Shown: positions 29,660 through 40,227 of the stretch, in pieces
Numbering within the stretch: position 1 is the stretch's first letter
Layout of the letters: each line of letters starts with the position of its first letter
Source: JAHRAW01 sp965262585
GTDB taxonomy: Bacteria; Pseudomonadota; Gammaproteobacteria; Arenicellales; Poriferihabitantaceae
Assembly: GCA_965262585.1 (NCBI GenBank)
Contig: OZ253546.1
Coordinates: 868,001 to 932,000 of the forward strand
Length of the DNA: 64,000 nt
Direction: 5' to 3'
Notes under the pieces: model-generated
Seen by the model: the letters and a program-made list of their open reading frames with translations, nothing else
The model's database searches: none
What the model was told of the DNA's origin: nothing
Translations under genes and position numbers: made by a program

Positions 29660-30562
29660 ACTAACCACCACCACGCCGGCGGTGGCGATGATTAAGATAC
29701 CGATAACGGTGGCGGTGTCGGGAATTTCACCGAAAAATAAAAATCCGAACAACGCGGCGAACAATAGATACGCGTAATCAAAAGTGGCGATGATGGCGGG
29801 CGGTGCGGATTGATACGCTTTCGCCAAACCCAAACCGATGAGGGTGATGAGCACCGCGAGCAGCGCGATGACTTTCCATTCGAACGCGCCCATGCGAACC
29901 CAGTTGCCGAGCAAAAATGGATACGCGTCGGCGTTGATGTAGGGTTGCGCGAACGCGATGGCGGCGGTGGCGGTGACCCCCACCGACAACACCGCGAAGT
30001 TCAACATAATCGCCAACACTTGTGGTTTTTCGTCGGCGCATTTTTCGCGCGTGATGACCGCCGCCAATGCATAAAACAATCCGGCGATGATCGGGATTAA
30101 TGCGTAAAACGAAAACGCCGCCGTGTTCGGTCGCAGCACCACCAACACGCCGACGAAACCCAACACGACCGCGCACCAACCGCGCGCGCCGACTGGCTCG
30201 TTAATTAACGCCGCCGAAAATAACGCGGTGAACAAAGGTCCGGTGTAAAGCGCCGCGGCGATGACCGCGAGTGGCAACTTCGGCACCGCCGCGTAAATAG
30301 CGATATACATAAACGCTAACAAAAAACTGCGCACCAAAACCCAACGCATGCTACGCGGAAAGATATTGATTGCGCTTTTGGCGGCGAGCACCACCGCCAA
30401 CAAAATCGTAATCGCGAGCATTGAACGCACGACAAAAATTTGCCACAACGGAAAACTCGCGCTAACAAACTTTATCACCGCATCCGTAAATGCCATCGCA
30501 CACACCGTCGCAACGATGACAAAAACACCAAGGGGAATATTGTCAGTTGGTTTGTTGTTCAT
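29633..30562 (-). CDS. EamA/DMT-superfamily transporter with 16S-derived C-terminus
   Basis: A 309-residue protein with about ten transmembrane helices and two EamA repeats (AFTDAVIKFVSASFPLWQIF in the first; LAKAYQSAPPAIIATFDYAY in the second). The last eight residues, RKAKTQRN, and the TGA stop are encoded by the 16S fragment C sequence, so the native 3' end was lost and replaced at the junction. The helices appear complete, so it may still work. It is divergent from a LysR gene with a 207 bp intergenic region, which probably holds both promoters. Confidence 0.9.
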
Positions 30563-30769
30563 TTTAATTTACTTGACTCGTTTTAACATCGCTCTCAGTT
30601 GTAAAAGTAAATAGTGTGTCTTTATAGTAAGATGTCTCGTCGTTTATTTTTTCACCCACCCCGCATGAAACGTCATGTCGCAGACAAAATAACTGATTTA
30701 TGATGTTTGTGAAGCGATAAAAACTCACCCTATTGGTAAATTAATTTCAACAAACTTTCGGACAGGATC

Positions 30770-31699
30770 ATGAAAAGACGAATTCCTTCACTAACTGCGT
30801 TGGTGGCTTTTGAATCCGCCGCCCGTCACATGAACTTTAAGCACGCCAGTGATGAGTTATGCGTTACTCCGTCGGCAATAAGTCATCAAGTTAGAGCACT
30901 TGAGGATTGGTTGGGAGTTAATGTATTCGAGCGAAGCACTCGCAAACTGGAGTTAACCGATTTTGGCAAGCGTTATGTGGCGGAAGCGGGTCCGCTACTG
31001 GACAAACTTGCAAAATTACCATCCCGAAAAACTCAAACACTAAAAGCAAAAAAAAATATCAGCGTGCAGACCACCGATTCAGTCGCTACGCGGTGGTTGA
31101 TTTCGAATTTGCGTGATTTTCAAATCCACTACCCGGCTATTGAGGTTAAAATAATTACGCATGATTACCGTGATGGTTTGCGCGAAACCGAGGCGGATGT
31201 CGGAATATTGTTTGTAAAAAATAAGTCGTTGGCTAATGCCTTAAACAACGCCGCGCAATTATTTGCCGAAGAAATATTCCCCGTATGCAGCCCGAAACTG
31301 GCGAAGGGAAAGAAATTGTCCAAACTGGAACATCTGGAATCATTCGCGTTAATTCACGACGACAACGTCGGGGTTACATGGCGAGAATGGATTCTCAACA
31401 CGGACTCGGAACATAAGAACGCTCTGGCCAAAAATGCGGATCGCGGACACCATTACAATCATGCGCATCTGGCATTGCAATGCGCCGAACTCGGCGACGG
31501 CATAACTTTGGCAAGCAACGTGCTCACCATGGAGGCGATAAAAAATGGGCGGCTGGTTGCTCCGCTCAAACATAAAATGATTACCGGCTGTGGTTACTAT
31601 CTAGTACATTCATCGGGTGCCAAAAAGAAACACGAATGCAAGGATTTCACCGATTGGATAACTTCCAAATGCCAAATACCGAGTATTCAGTGTAATTAA
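30770..31699 (+). CDS. LysR-family transcriptional regulator (GcvA-like)
   Basis: A 309-residue regulator beginning MKRRIPSLTALVAFESAARH, the typical GcvA-like N-terminus. The helix-turn-helix is KHASDELCVTPSAISHQVRA, followed by LGVNVFERSTRKLELTDFG. The effector domain contains SVATRWLISNLRDFQIHYP, as in GcvA/AmpR-type proteins. It is divergent from the EamA exporter and is its likely regulator. It is one of only a few plus-strand genes in the island. Confidence 0.92.
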   Translation: MKRRIPSLTALVAFESAARHMNFKHASDELCVTPSAISHQVRALEDWLGVNVFERSTRKLELTDFGKRYVAEAGPLLDKLAKLPSRKTQTLKAKKNISVQTTDSVATRWLISNLRDFQIHYPAIEVKIITHDYRDGLRETEADVGILFVKNKSLANALNNAAQLFAEEIFPVCSPKLAKGKKLSKLEHLESFALIHDDNVGVTWREWILNTDSEHKNALAKNADRGHHYNHAHLALQCAELGDGITLASNVLTMEAIKNGRLVAPLKHKMITGCGYYLVHSSGAKKKHECKDFTDWITSKCQIPSIQCN

Positions 31700-31757
31700 T
31701 GATGACGATGCCGGCGCAGGGTTACGCGCTACATTACAAGACCTCGTGCGCGTGTCG

Positions 31758-33512
31758 TTAACTTTTTTTAATCACAAATTCATCTTGCATAAACAATCGC
31801 GCTAAACGAATTTCGTTATACTCCAAAGAGTCTTCCGTCTCGCGGCGCACTGCTGAGATTTTTAGCGCGCCGTTTGCGGTTAAGTCGTCATCGTCATTTT
31901 TTTCGCGGCAGGCTTTGATTGCGGCGCGGACTTTTTCCACCGTCTCCGGTGGCGATTGAAAGCGCGACAAGTCCAAATCGGGATGCGAGTCGCGCAGCAC
32001 GCGCAAGTGTTCAATGATGGTCTCCTGCTTGAAACCGCGTGCGGTGACTATCTCGCTTAAATTTTTGCCGGCATCAACCAACGCTTTGGTGGCGCGATGC
32101 GTATCGCCGTGTTGGGCTTTGGGTTTGCCCGGTCGCGTGTCGGGCGGCGCGTTTTGTTCGGCGATGTTGCGTGCGATGACGGCGGGGTCGTTGCTGCCGC
32201 CGGTGGCGGTGATGAAGCGCGTGAATTTTTCACGCAACTCATCGGCGGCGATTTTTTTCATCCCGCACGTTGCCTCATCGGACAGCGCGCGAAAACGCCG
32301 GTCAGCTTTGCGCACGAACGAATCCATTTCAAGCGCGTTATCGTTGTAGCCGACCATCTGCAATCCGTCCCAAGTTTTCACGCGGCTCAACGCGACATAA
32401 CCTTGCCCGGGCTCAAACGTGTTGGTCAAGTTTATGCACGCCTTCTCCAACGTCATGCCTTGCGCTTTGTGCACCGTTATCGCCCACGCCAATCGCAACG
32501 GCAGTTGCCGATACGATGCAAGCGCTTCGCCGGTGGCACTTTCCACCGTCCAATCGGCGGTGGTGACCTCCACCGTGATGTTGTCAATGGTTTTCACGAC
32601 CGGAAATTTATTTTTGAAGCCGGTGACTTCACCCAACGTACCGTTCATGTAACCCGCTTCGGGATTATTTTTCACGAACATCACGCGCGCGGATTTTTTC
32701 AGCGACAATGTCTCCGGCGCGAGCACCGATTTCGTCAACGACGCGACCATCGCCGGTGAACCCCAAGTGGTCGCGGCATAGTTTTTCTCGTCATCATTGA
32801 GTGCCGCCAGCATTTTTTCGTTGGCTATATCAGCCGGCGCGTTGTGCGTGTGCAGTTTAATCGCATCCGCGTCGGTTTGGCCCTCGTTAATTTTTTCGTT
32901 CACGCACTCAAGCATCTCGTAGTCCACCGTGCCCGCGCGCATTTTGTTAAGCAAGCGCGACAAGTTGTCGTCTTGGTGACGGTGTGACTCGGTCAGGTAA
33001 CAAATCTTCAAGTTGGCGCGCAACCATGCCGGTGACATGAACGCAAACTTTTCGCGCGGCGATTGTTTTTCTTTAATCACCGGCGGCAGTTGAAAGAAGT
33101 CGCCGCAAAAAATAATTTGCGCACCACCGAATGATTTTTGTCGGTCACGAAATGCGCACAAGATTTGCTCCAGGCATTCCAACGTGCGCGCCGATAACAT
33201 TGAAACTTCGTCAATGATGATGACGCGGGCGTCGGCGACTCGTTTTTTGACACCGCGCCGACGACGGATGGCGTCCAAATCTTCCGCGCCCAACGATTCG
33301 CGCACCCCCAAACCCGACCACGAGTGAACGGTCATCCCGCCCAAGTGCGTAGCGGCGATGCCGGTGCTGGCGGTCACCGCCACCGATACACCACGCGCAC
33401 GCAAATACGCGATGTATTGATTGAGTAAAAAAGTTTTACCGGCACCGGCGGAACCGGTGAGAAAAACATTCGCGCCGGTTTTCAAAATATCCAAAGCAGT
33501 TTGTTGATTCAT
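31758..33512 (-). CDS. PIF1/RecD-like ATP-dependent DNA helicase
   Basis: The start is ATG 33512 (MNQQTALDILKTGANVFLTG), with GGAG in front; a TTG twelve bases upstream is less likely. The 584-residue SF1B helicase has Walker A GSAGAGKTFLLNQYI, GIAATHLGGMTVHSWSGLG (motif Ia), Walker B ARVIIIDEVSML, IIFCGDFFQLPPV (motif III), and the C-terminal LAWAITVHKAQGMTLEKA and YVALSRVK motifs (V and VI). The last ~120 residues look like a helix-turn-helix/HRDC-type tail (ATKALVDAGKNLSEIVTARG). Its cellular role here, repair or mobile-element related, is unknown. 16S fragment D begins 92 bp upstream of its start. Confidence 0.93.
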   Translation of the reverse strand: MNQQTALDILKTGANVFLTGSAGAGKTFLLNQYIAYLRARGVSVAVTASTGIAATHLGGMTVHSWSGLGVRESLGAEDLDAIRRRRGVKKRVADARVIIIDEVSMLSARTLECLEQILCAFRDRQKSFGGAQIIFCGDFFQLPPVIKEKQSPREKFAFMSPAWLRANLKICYLTESHRHQDDNLSRLLNKMRAGTVDYEMLECVNEKINEGQTDADAIKLHTHNAPADIANEKMLAALNDDEKNYAATTWGSPAMVASLTKSVLAPETLSLKKSARVMFVKNNPEAGYMNGTLGEVTGFKNKFPVVKTIDNITVEVTTADWTVESATGEALASYRQLPLRLAWAITVHKAQGMTLEKACINLTNTFEPGQGYVALSRVKTWDGLQMVGYNDNALEMDSFVRKADRRFRALSDEATCGMKKIAADELREKFTRFITATGGSNDPAVIARNIAEQNAPPDTRPGKPKAQHGDTHRATKALVDAGKNLSEIVTARGFKQETIIEHLRVLRDSHPDLDLSRFQSPPETVEKVRAAIKACREKNDDDDLTANGALKISAVRRETEDSLEYNEIRLARLFMQDEFVIKKS

Positions 33513-33604
33513 ATCATTCTCCAAAATCCATGTAACAAGTTTAAGTTTAAGCGCATGGCTTGCGCGTTACAGCGGAGTATATCAAACTTTCGCTTGCGCG
33601 GGGG

Positions 33605-34036
<432 letters not shown>

Positions 34037-34047
34037 GTTCATCTCGC

Positions 34048-34170
34048 CACGCCGCGTCGAGCGCGCGCGATGGCGGGATTACTAACTTCACCGACATCGG
34101 CTCGTCTTATGAACCGCCCGAATACGCGGAGATTGTTTTAAGTGATGCACCATCGCACCCGACACCCTAA
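34048..34170 (+). pseudogene. C-terminal stump of an adenylylsulfate kinase (CysC)
   Basis: The plus strand encodes SARDGGITNFTDIGSSYEPP followed by EYAEIVLSD and a TAA stop. The pattern ARxGxIxNFTxIxSxYExPxxxEI is typical of the C-terminal part of APS kinase. Nothing upstream of it remains; the frame abuts 16S fragment D. Its stop overlaps the stop of the convergent MFS gene. It is a relic of a gene destroyed at the junction. Confidence 0.75.
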
Positions 34171-35435
34171 ACGTTGCCGGACCTATGCGTTTGTAGTGGT
34201 TTCTTAAAAAAACCTGCAATCAACCATACAAAACTAACTGCTTGGCAAAATATAATAATACCAAATGCCGTTTGGTGGGCTTGAGCGGGGTAATTTCCAG
34301 TTGGTGTTGCAGACCAAAATTCAATGATGACACCAACGCCATATTGCATAACAAAAGCACAAAGTGTGGCGAATAGATTTAGCAAACTCATCGCGCGCCC
34401 GGTCAAATCGGGTGCCACCGCGCGCGCGATTAATGCATACGCGAACAACGTACTTCCCGTCAACAACCCAAATGTTGACCACAAAAAAACTGCGCCAGCA
34501 CCGAAGTTTAAGACGATAATAATTTGCACGCCGATAAAAAGAAAACTGGCGACCGCCATCGTGCGTGTAACGCTGACGCCGACGCGCGCTAACAGGTCGG
34601 CGATGCCGCCCAAAAACAGGTTGCCGGCGACCACGGCGGAGGCGAGCGCCAGTAAAATTGTAGCGGCCGGAATGTCCGCCAACCCATCCACTTCGCGCAA
34701 CCACACGCCCGCCCACAAACCTTGATATGTAATCCACACGCCCTGCCCGAGCGCGGAAATCGGCGCGAATCGGATAAACGTTGGATTGCGAAGGACGGCG
34801 GCGAAGCCGCGAAGTTGTTGCCGGAAGTTTGCGTTTTTGTCGCGTGCGAAATCATCCGGATGCGTCGGCACCATTAACATTAACAAAACCGCGACCGCGA
34901 CCGTAACCGCTGCCAACCATAAAAAAAGTTCGTTCCAGGAAATGTGTTGCAAAATTAATTGCACCGGCAAAGTCGAAAACAACGCGCCCATTCCGGCGCA
35001 ACCGACGGCCGCGGCATTCGCCAACGCTAAGCGTTCCGGCGGCAACCACCGACTGTTAACCATGAACGCGGCGGTCCAACATCCAGCCATTCCGACGCCG
35101 ATTAAAAATCTCCCGCACAACAATCCGAAACCGGTTCCGGTGGAAAACAAAACCGCACCGACCGCACCGATGGTTAGCAATGCGGCGACGGTGTTCCTGG
35201 GACCGAAACGGTCCAACCATACGCCGGTGAAAATTTGCGCGCCTGCAACCGCGAACAAAAATGTGCTGGTCAAGAGTCCAAGATACTTAACGCTAAAACC
35301 CAACTCTCCCCGAATCACCGGACCGACGATGGCGTTAATGTTGCGGAACAATTCCGACAAAAGATAAGTCGCCATAAACGGAATAAAAACAAACACCAAA
35401 ATTCCGACTATGGTCGTGGGAGTTTTTATGTGCAT
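34167..35435 (-). CDS. MFS transporter
   Basis: The start is ATG 35435 (MHIKTPTTIVGILVFVFIPF); the longer open frame runs into the 16S trailer and is not real. The 422-residue protein has about 12 transmembrane helices with the major facilitator motif A-like loop AGAQIFTGVWLDRFGPRNTV between helices 2 and 3 and GRFLIGVGMAGCWTAAFMVN in helix 4-5. Relatives include oxalate/formate- and nitrate-type permeases; substrate is unknown. Its stop overlaps that of the CysC stump. It is the sole intact gene between 16S fragments D and E. Confidence 0.9.
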   Translation of the reverse strand: MHIKTPTTIVGILVFVFIPFMATYLLSELFRNINAIVGPVIRGELGFSVKYLGLLTSTFLFAVAGAQIFTGVWLDRFGPRNTVAALLTIGAVGAVLFSTGTGFGLLCGRFLIGVGMAGCWTAAFMVNSRWLPPERLALANAAAVGCAGMGALFSTLPVQLILQHISWNELFLWLAAVTVAVAVLLMLMVPTHPDDFARDKNANFRQQLRGFAAVLRNPTFIRFAPISALGQGVWITYQGLWAGVWLREVDGLADIPAATILLALASAVVAGNLFLGGIADLLARVGVSVTRTMAVASFLFIGVQIIIVLNFGAGAVFLWSTFGLLTGSTLFAYALIARAVAPDLTGRAMSLLNLFATLCAFVMQYGVGVIIEFWSATPTGNYPAQAHQTAFGIIIFCQAVSFVWLIAGFFKKPLQTHRSGNV

Positions 35436-35526
35436 TATTCGGGGAAAGCGAACTTCGCTGCAGTCACGGTTGACCAGATTGATCGGGGGGGTTGCATATT
35501 TATTTTTGTATGCCGTTGAAAGTGAG

Positions 35527-35702
35527 AATTGATTACAACCATTCAAGCAAATTGTGTGGACGCTCCGAAACATCTTCACCTCTTTTTGGTTTAGGAGGTG
35601 ATCCAGCCCAGGTTCCCCTAGGGCTACCTTGTTACGACTTCACCCCAGTCATGAACCATACCGTGGTAAGGGGCCCCGTCAATTCCTTTGAGTTTTAGCC
35701 TT
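35527..35702 (-). pseudogene. 16S rRNA fragment E (composite: trailer + 3' end + internal piece)
   Basis: Bases 35527-35590 match the 16S trailer including the processing-stem arm. Bases 35591-35670 match the last ~80 bases of 16S (42681-42761 of the complete gene). At 35670 the sequence jumps to GGGCCCCGTCAATTCCTTTG, an internal piece around 43303-43327. About 540 bp between them are missing, so this piece is a product of at least one deletion within 16S. Confidence 0.93.
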
Positions 35703-35730
35703 ATAGCAGTTAAAGTGTTGTATACAGCAC

Positions 35731-36906
35731 TTACAATTTCAAAAACGCACTAATTTCTTTAGCATCTGCCAGAAACTCTTCGCTCAAAAAATGATCGTGG
35801 CCTCGAATATGATTATGACAAATATGTATCTTGACACCAACATTACAATCTACACTTTTCGGTAAATTATCCTGCAATTTTCTGTAGTACTCAAACTGCA
35901 AGTTTGAATCGTATAGTCTATCACCACGCACAATCAACCCCATTAAATCAATGCTTTTAGAAGATAATTTATCTGCGATACTTTTAGGATGAACAGGCTC
36001 TGGTTTAGCATCCATGCGTCTTAACTGGCAAAGAGCAGACTTCTTAAAAGTCCTGACAAACTCATCGCCTAAATGCGAACACAGATTTTGGAGTTGTTCG
36101 GTAGCATAATATTCATTTTGCCCCTCGCAAAAAAACTCATCCCATTTTTGTTGGAAATAATGTGGAGTAACGAATCTTAAAAAACCAACCATTCTAGCAA
36201 CCCGTAAAACTTTGTGTTCGCTAAATTCTGTATGAAGTGCACTGAATTCCGACAGAATATAGTTGTACGCAATCTCATAACCTCTAGATTCCGCGCACAT
36301 AGACCCACAATTTCCAATTAACCTAGTTTGAATTCCTGATAAATCGTTACCTGTGGACTGCAATAAATCTATCTGAATATGAACATAATCTTTCGCTTGC
36401 AATCCGATATGGTTATTACCAAAATTACCGAATATTTCAACTACTTTGTTAACTTTTACCATCTCTTGAAAGATCCACTCCCTAGCGATAGCAGCCCCCA
36501 TTGACACACCAATAACAGCATGAACTTTTCGTATGTCCAATTTAATTAATGCTTTTGCCGCTAAGTAGCAAGTATCTAAAATTGAGATGTGTTCTTTATA
36601 AAGTTCTAATTCATCAGCTGTGCTAGATGGCCCATTACCACCAAAATGGGAAAAACATATGACGCAAAATTTGTTAAGGTCAAACAGTTTTGAATCACCA
36701 AAATGACGGTTCCACCAACCATCTCCATAGTTTTCTTTATTGACCGAGTATGCTTTGGGATTACCGCTAACTGCTGTGTGTAAAATTATAATAGGTTTTG
36801 ACGTGTCGCCAAAAACGCAATATCCTATCCTAGCGATATCAACCGTAGTGCCAGAAAGCAATTTAAAATTTCTTTCTTCAAAAAAATGTAGTTTTTCGCT
36901 CGTCAC
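35731..36906 (-). CDS. MetX-like alpha/beta hydrolase (homoserine/serine O-acyltransferase family)
   Basis: The start is GTG 36906, overlapping the EamA stop in a GTGA; upstream in-frame codons lie inside the EamA gene. The 391-residue protein has the MetX-type architecture: IIILHTAVSGNPKAYSV (oxyanion region), CFSHFGGNGPSS, and the nucleophile elbow AVIGVSMGAAIAREW. A lid region follows, then GLIVRGDRLYDSNLQFEYY (catalytic Asp) and GHDHFLSEEF (catalytic His). Enzymes of this family acylate homoserine or serine. With an exporter and a haem-oxygenase-like enzyme in the same operon it may tailor a small amino-acid-derived metabolite (inference). The block is A/T-rich. Confidence 0.82.
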   Translation of the reverse strand: MTSEKLHFFEERNFKLLSGTTVDIARIGYCVFGDTSKPIIILHTAVSGNPKAYSVNKENYGDGWWNRHFGDSKLFDLNKFCVICFSHFGGNGPSSTADELELYKEHISILDTCYLAAKALIKLDIRKVHAVIGVSMGAAIAREWIFQEMVKVNKVVEIFGNFGNNHIGLQAKDYVHIQIDLLQSTGNDLSGIQTRLIGNCGSMCAESRGYEIAYNYILSEFSALHTEFSEHKVLRVARMVGFLRFVTPHYFQQKWDEFFCEGQNEYYATEQLQNLCSHLGDEFVRTFKKSALCQLRRMDAKPEPVHPKSIADKLSSKSIDLMGLIVRGDRLYDSNLQFEYYRKLQDNLPKSVDCNVGVKIHICHNHIRGHDHFLSEEFLADAKEISAFLKL

Positions 36907-37757
36907 TTGTTTACTTTCCAATAATGCGGCAAAGCCAAACCCACAAAAATTAAAATACATGCACCAACGCTTAAATAGCCGAGCGTTTCATTAAAAAATA
37001 TAAACCCGAACAGCAAACCGAAAACCGGCACGAGAAAAGCAAAAGGCGCGATTTGATTGGGGGAATATAATCTTATGAGGTAACCGATTAATCCGAATCC
37101 CAATACAGTGGAAACAAATGCGTTAAACATCAAGGCGGTGACACCTTTATACGAAACATTCACGATCGCTTCCATCTGACCTGTTTCAAAAATCAAAGAC
37201 AGCAACAATAACGGAATTGGCGGGACGATGCTCATCCAAATCATTAAACTAAAAGCGTTATAGTTCCCGCCCTTCTTCATAACAATTTTGGTAAGCCCGC
37301 TGAAAAACGCACCGGCGATGACAAACAACACGCCGACCAACGTAGCGGACTGGCTGGATTCATAAATTAAAATAAAGATGCCGAAAACGGCAATCAGCGA
37401 ACCGATAATCTGGGCTTTGTTTGGGGTGTCTCTTAACAAAATTGCGGACAATGCCAAGGTGAATATAATTTGAAACTGCATTATCAGTGATGTGATGCCG
37501 GCATTGACTCCCAACTGAATGCCGATGAACGCCAGCGTAAATGTACAAATCCCCAGCGTCGTACCAACTTGCAGAATTAATTTCCAACTTAAATTTCCTT
37601 TCTTTATAAAAAACACCAAAGGAAACATTACCAATGTATATCTTAGGCAAGTAAATAAAATCGGAGGCAAATCTTGCAATCCCATTTTGGTAATCACAAA
37701 ATTACTGCCCCATATTGCCGAGGTTAATATTGCAAAAATGATGTGTATTGTTTTCAT
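36903..37757 (-). CDS. EamA/DMT-superfamily transporter
   Basis: The start is placed at ATG 37757 (MKTIHIIFAILTSAIWGSNF), the canonical EamA N-terminus; a longer frame begins inside the preceding gene. The 284-residue protein has about ten helices; SAIWGSNFVITKMGLQDLPP and PFAFLVPVFGLLFGFIFFNE are typical EamA repeat motifs. It sits between the haem-oxygenase-like gene and the MetX-like gene (GTGA overlap with the latter). A role as the exporter of the product of these enzymes is an inference. Confidence 0.9.
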   Translation of the reverse strand: MKTIHIIFAILTSAIWGSNFVITKMGLQDLPPILFTCLRYTLVMFPLVFFIKKGNLSWKLILQVGTTLGICTFTLAFIGIQLGVNAGITSLIMQFQIIFTLALSAILLRDTPNKAQIIGSLIAVFGIFILIYESSQSATLVGVLFVIAGAFFSGLTKIVMKKGGNYNAFSLMIWMSIVPPIPLLLLSLIFETGQMEAIVNVSYKGVTALMFNAFVSTVLGFGLIGYLIRLYSPNQIAPFAFLVPVFGLLFGFIFFNETLGYLSVGACILIFVGLALPHYWKVNK

Positions 37758-37773
37758 TTTGTAATTTGGGCGT

Positions 37774-38802
37774 CTATAACTTTTGTTTAAAGTAGTCAAT
37801 CAAATGATTGTACATTAATGTTCCTGCGGCTATTGCTTGATGGGCACCATTAACAATTTCCACCAACTCTGAATGTGAAAGTCTGGGCTGCATATTTCTC
37901 ATGCCAGTTAATATTTCTATAGTATGAAATTTGTCTATTATTTTATGGCTGGAAAAATAGATTTGAGTATTTTTACTAATCAAGCCTACCCTATTCATCC
38001 CAAACAACATCTTTGTGAAATGTTCTGCAACCCAACTTTCAGTGATAAAAAAGTGTCCGTATGCTACCAATCCTTTGCCAGGAGTGGTAAGTAAATAATT
38101 AAATGAATTAGATGTAATTGAAGAAAACCATGGTTTTGTTTTTCTATATTTAATTACATCTTCGCACGACCCTAACGAAGAAACCAGCATTCTCAACTAC
38201 GTGGTGTGAAAATTATCTATGTTACCGTTACCACATTCATCCCACAAGTTAGATGAAATTACTTGTTTCATAGCATGCTGCAATCCAGGAACCATCATTG
38301 CAACTTCATCATCAACCACCTCATTTCTAATAACTTCCAGCAACAAGAATTCGCGCCATTGCTCATTGGTCATTTGGGATTTTACATAATCAAAAAAAGT
38401 ATGGTCAAACCCAGTATTTGTGGCTACCAAACTTTCTAAGTACTGACAACAAGTTTCCACAGAATTACATACAGATTTATCATACGACAAATCTGGTTTA
38501 ATTAACTCATCCACCAATATTTCGTCCAATGTAACTTTGACTTTATATATATCCAGCATGTCTCTTTGCTTCAGCAGATGTTTTGGAGAGTCTCGGTAAT
38601 TAAAAAATAAACTATAGATTATTCCCAAAACATCCATAACTGCTGAATTATATTCATACTTTGTTTTGAGCGTTGCACGAATGCTGGCACAGTCTAGCCC
38701 CATCAATTCTTTGAGAATTGATGGTAAGTGAGTAACACGCTCTACCGGTGGCCAGTATTCGTTGTTACACCTCTTGCTGACACCTATGCTTTCTTTTTTC
38801 AC
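37774..38802 (-). pseudogene. Haem-oxygenase-like iron-containing redox enzyme interrupted by an in-frame amber codon
   Basis: The frame is open from ATG 38802 for 201 codons, reaches TAG at 38199-38197, and continues in the same frame for another 139 sense codons and a stop. Together they give ~341 residues, the usual length for haem-oxygenase-like diiron enzymes. The first part has the helical segment SQMTNEQWREFLLLEVIRNE and NLWDECGNGNIDNFHTT, like the family's NYWDEMGNGxxxxVHT motif. The second has FSSHKIIDKFHTIEIL, matching HxxxDxxH with metal ligands. Both halves look conserved and neither works alone. It is either a recent nonsense mutation, an assembly error, or a read-through codon. 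Confidence 0.75.
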
Positions 38803-38863
38803 AATAGATTACTAATGAATGGATCTTTTAAGATTGTACAGAAAAAATACAAGATTTCAACTT

Positions 38864-38899
38864 AAATAAAAAACGCCGATGATTACTCACCGGCGTTTC
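38864..38899 (-). terminator. Rho-independent terminator downstream of 16S fragment F
   Basis: On the minus strand AAACGCCGGTGA / TCATCGGCGTTT form a stem with a short loop, followed by TTTATTT. It lies just past the trailer of fragment F, in the same arrangement as at fragment B. Confidence 0.88.
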
Positions 38900-38902
38900 A
38901 TT

Positions 38903-39268
<366 letters not shown>

Positions 39269-39281
39269 CGAATGCCGGAAA

Positions 39282-39911
39282 TTAAGCGAACACGGCAGCC
39301 ACTACGCCGGCGGTGATGTATAAGCCGCCGGACGTGTTATCAAACGCAAACATTCTTTTTGGGGTATTGAGGAATGGGCGGATAGACTTTGCCAAGAGCC
39401 CGTAAATGAGTTTGCAGATGATATCCACCACAACCCATGCGGCTACGATGATGAAGGTTTGTTGTATGAGGTTGCCGTCCGGGGAGAGAAATTGCGGCAG
39501 AAACGCTATGAAAAAAATGATGTCTTTCGGGTTGCTGGCGCCGAGGAGAAACGCTTTTTTGAACAGGCCTCGGAAACTCGGCGTCACCGTCATATTTACG
39601 TGCCCTACATCGGCTTGCGGTTTTTTTGTGGCGGCGCGAATAGTTGCAATACCTAGATAGACCAGATAGACGGCGCCGAGTATTTTTAACGTAAGGAATA
39701 ACCATGGTGAGGTGATAATCAATACGCCAACGCCGCTGGCGGAGATAATCAAGTATAGGGAAGAGGCTACGGTGCCGCCAAGGAACGCCGGATAGGATTT
39801 CAAAATACCATAGCGCACCGTGTTCGCCACCATGAACAGCGACAGAGGTCCGGGGATGAGAATCACGACGAAAGCCGTGATGACATATAGAACCAATGTT
39901 TCAAACGGCAT
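39282..39911 (-). CDS. LysE/RhtB-family amino-acid exporter
   Basis: A 209-residue protein with about six helices, beginning MPFETLVLYVITAFVVILIP and carrying the family IPGPLSLFMVANTVRYG motif near the N-terminus and FKKAFLLGASNPKDIIFFIA in the middle. Such proteins export amino acids such as lysine, threonine and homoserine lactone. Its start overlaps the stop of an M20-peptidase stump. Its 3' end lies 14 bp from 16S fragment F and appears complete. Confidence 0.93.
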   Translation of the reverse strand: MPFETLVLYVITAFVVILIPGPLSLFMVANTVRYGILKSYPAFLGGTVASSLYLIISASGVGVLIITSPWLFLTLKILGAVYLVYLGIATIRAATKKPQADVGHVNMTVTPSFRGLFKKAFLLGASNPKDIIFFIAFLPQFLSPDGNLIQQTFIIVAAWVVVDIICKLIYGLLAKSIRPFLNTPKRMFAFDNTSGGLYITAGVVAAVFA

Positions 39912-40089
39912 TTTCTTGCCTCATGAGCAGCAGCGCATCCGTTAAAACGCTTGCTGCCAAATCGCCATCATCACTATAAACATTTTCTTCCGGCACATGG
40001 CTGATACCGCCTTCACAGCGGACGAATAGCATGGAAATTGGGGCTATTTCACAAAACGAAAGCATATTCATGTCCAGCACCGCTTTTTA
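39901..40089 (-). pseudogene. C-terminal stump of an M20-family amidohydrolase/carbamoylase
   Basis: The minus strand encodes MLFVRCEGGISHVPEENVYS followed by DDGDLAASVLTDALLLM and a stop. This matches the C-terminal end of M20 peptidase / allantoate amidohydrolase / N-carbamoyl amino-acid hydrolases (IFxxCxxGISHxPxE). Only about 60 codons remain, with no start. The stop overlaps the LysE start, so the pair once formed a coupled operon. The ~140 bp between the stump and the 16S scrap at 40228 are A/T-rich with nothing recognisable. Confidence 0.75.
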
Positions 40090-40227
40090 AGTGAAAAAGG
40101 ATCGACTCCGTTTGCTTTTAAGGATTTCTCCAACACCAACATCAATGCATCTGAGCAGTTTTTCGTAGATGTATATTTTGGACTGACAGTATTTATCATA
40201 ATTATATTTAAACGAAAGCCGTTGAGT

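Noticed and set aside
35436..35579. N-terminal extension of the MFS protein by 48 residues
   Set aside because: Part of it is the 16S trailer; the protein's membrane region begins at the ATG at 35435.
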